A DNA stretch of 7,199 nucleotides from Candidatus Pelagibacterales bacterium. GTDB lineage: Bacteria; Pseudomonadota; Alphaproteobacteria; Rickettsiales; UBA1997. Below, one piece after another: positions 6,628-7,199 of this stretch; the first letter of the stretch is position 1, and each line of letters begins with the position of its first letter. A model generated the notes under the pieces. That model was not told the origin of the DNA, made no database searches, and worked only from the letters and a program-made list of their open reading frames with translations. The stretch is taken from assembly GCA_016882165.1 (NCBI GenBank), contig VHBV01000065.1, positions 1 through 7,199 on the forward strand, given 5' to 3'. The translations under genes and the position numbers were made by a program.

Positions 6628-7199
6628 ATGTATACAATACTTCTTATTGCAATTCATATTTTAATATTTTTTTCTTTTGATGCTGTTGCCTCAACTTCTA
6701 TTGAGGGGACTATGTGTAATGCTTATAATATTGCTACTGGTCCGGCTGGTAAAGTTCTGGGATCTATTGCTATTGTTTCACTTGGTGTAGGGTTTTTCAC
6801 TGGTAGAATATCTTGGACTTTTATGGTTGCTGTATCTGTTGGTGTCGCTTCTATGACTGCTGCTCCTCAGATTGTTTCTGTTTTGACTGGCAAGAGTGTT
6901 GCTCAATGTATTGATGGAACATATATTACAACTTGTGAAGACGGCGAATGTTATTCTTGTCCTGTTGGTTATGGTGGTCATGATTGTAAATCATGTGATG
7001 TTGGTTTTGCTGGTATAAATTGTTCTAGTTGTGATGTTGGGTATCGTGGTAATAGTTGTTCAGAGTGTGACACTGGTTATGGAAAATATCAGGGTGTTTG
7101 TCATAAAGACTGTAATATTTCCGAGGTTGGTATTACCGATAGTTCAGTCAAAGGAGGGTTGGGGGTTGTTAGTTGTAATGCTGCTAACTTTACTGGTTC
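6628..7199 (+). CDS. TrbC/VirB2-like pilin segment with EGF-like Cys-rich repeats (3' partial)
   Basis: The frame stays open to the right edge; 190 residues and two bases are visible. Residues 1-21 form a signal peptide with a likely cut after AVA. The next part (about 30-88) resembles TrbC/VirB2 pilin subunits of type IV secretion systems: a Cys, then TGPAGKVLGSIAIVSLGVGFF (first helix, 37-57), a short polar loop GRISW, and a second helix ending AAPQIVSVL (78-86). True VirB2 proteins normally end about here. Instead the chain continues with a Cys-rich region (94-162, 14 Cys) of EGF/laminin-like repeats, C-x-x-C-D-V-G-Y-x-G-x-x-C, and then a less Cys-rich stretch. A membrane-anchored or pilus-linked surface adhesin is a plausible role, by inference. 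An in-frame GTG at 6604 would add eight residues with a more basic N-terminus; I chose the ATG. No Shine-Dalgarno site is clear. It lies 45 bases after mrp, and no other vir/trb gene is in the window. Confidence 0.78.
   Translation, partial: MYTILLIAIHILIFFSFDAVASTSIEGTMCNAYNIATGPAGKVLGSIAIVSLGVGFFTGRISWTFMVAVSVGVASMTAAPQIVSVLTGKSVAQCIDGTYITTCEDGECYSCPVGYGGHDCKSCDVGFAGINCSSCDVGYRGNSCSECDTGYGKYQGVCHKDCNISEVGITDSSVKGGLGVVSCNAANFTG
6958..7065 (+). repeat. Three 36-base EGF-like coding repeats
   Basis: Three consecutive units begin at 6958, 6994 and 7030, each coding 12 residues: CPVGYGGHDCKS, CDVGFAGINCSS and CDVGYRGNSCSE. A fourth, diverged unit starts at 7066 (CDTGYGKYQGVC). Units 2 and 3 share TGTGATGTTGG at their starts, but the rest differs at many bases. 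The repeats are therefore old or under protein-level selection rather than a fresh tandem duplication. Confidence 0.8.

Noticed and set aside
6389..6637. Minus-strand 82-codon ORF over the end of mrp
   Set aside because: It is antisense to the conserved end of Mrp; its hydrophobic, His/Leu/Phe-rich product is what antisense AT-rich code typically gives.
6778..6981. Minus-strand 67-codon ORF
   Set aside because: It is antisense to the VirB2-like/EGF-like gene, and its Ser/Thr/Arg-rich product is explained by the complement of Gly/Val/Cys codons.
6958..7101. CRISPR-like array from the 36-base repeat period
   Set aside because: The units are contiguous with no spacers, differ from each other, and are in-frame coding repeats of a cysteine-rich protein.

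Overview
The window looks like chromosomal DNA of an alphaproteobacterium of the order Rickettsiales or a close relative. The support is very AT-rich DNA, tightly packed genes with few Shine-Dalgarno sites, and the order hflK-hflC-degP/htrA next to a divergent mrp, which I recall from Rickettsia-type genomes. An NDUFA9-like complex I protein fits the same group. No sequence search was run, so the placement is inference.

Layout from left to right: (1) The 3' part of a plus-strand gene for a type IV pilin-like protein whose body is a LamG-like (concanavalin A-like) fold; its start lies outside the window. (2) A minus-strand block read leftwards from about 5447 to 835: hflK, hflC, a DegP/HtrA protease, an NDUFA9-like NAD(P)-binding protein, and a 55-residue lipoprotein of the LptM/YifL type. 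Spacings inside the block are 60, 3, 10 and 4 bases, so it is probably one operon. (3) A short divergent promoter region of 64 to 91 bases, depending on which hflK start is used, holding an imperfect inverted repeat. (4) The plus-strand gene mrp/apbC, an Fe-S cluster carrier ATPase. (5) A plus-strand gene that runs off the right edge. It starts with a signal peptide and a TrbC/VirB2-type pilin segment and then enters a cysteine-rich EGF-like repeat region with an exact 12-residue period.

The central genes form an envelope quality-control group: HflK and HflC modulate the FtsH membrane protease, DegP degrades or refolds periplasmic proteins, and the small lipoprotein probably acts at the outer membrane. 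Mrp and the NDUFA9-like protein connect to Fe-S cluster supply and complex I, though that link is inferred from family knowledge. This ordinary core is bracketed by two likely surface-appendage genes, and these are the accessory part of the window. The most unusual item is the VirB2-like pilin segment joined in one reading frame to eukaryote-like EGF-type repeats. No RNA genes, insertion sequences, CRISPR arrays or convincing terminators were seen. Every base lies in or within about 100 bases of a gene, so there is no long empty stretch.
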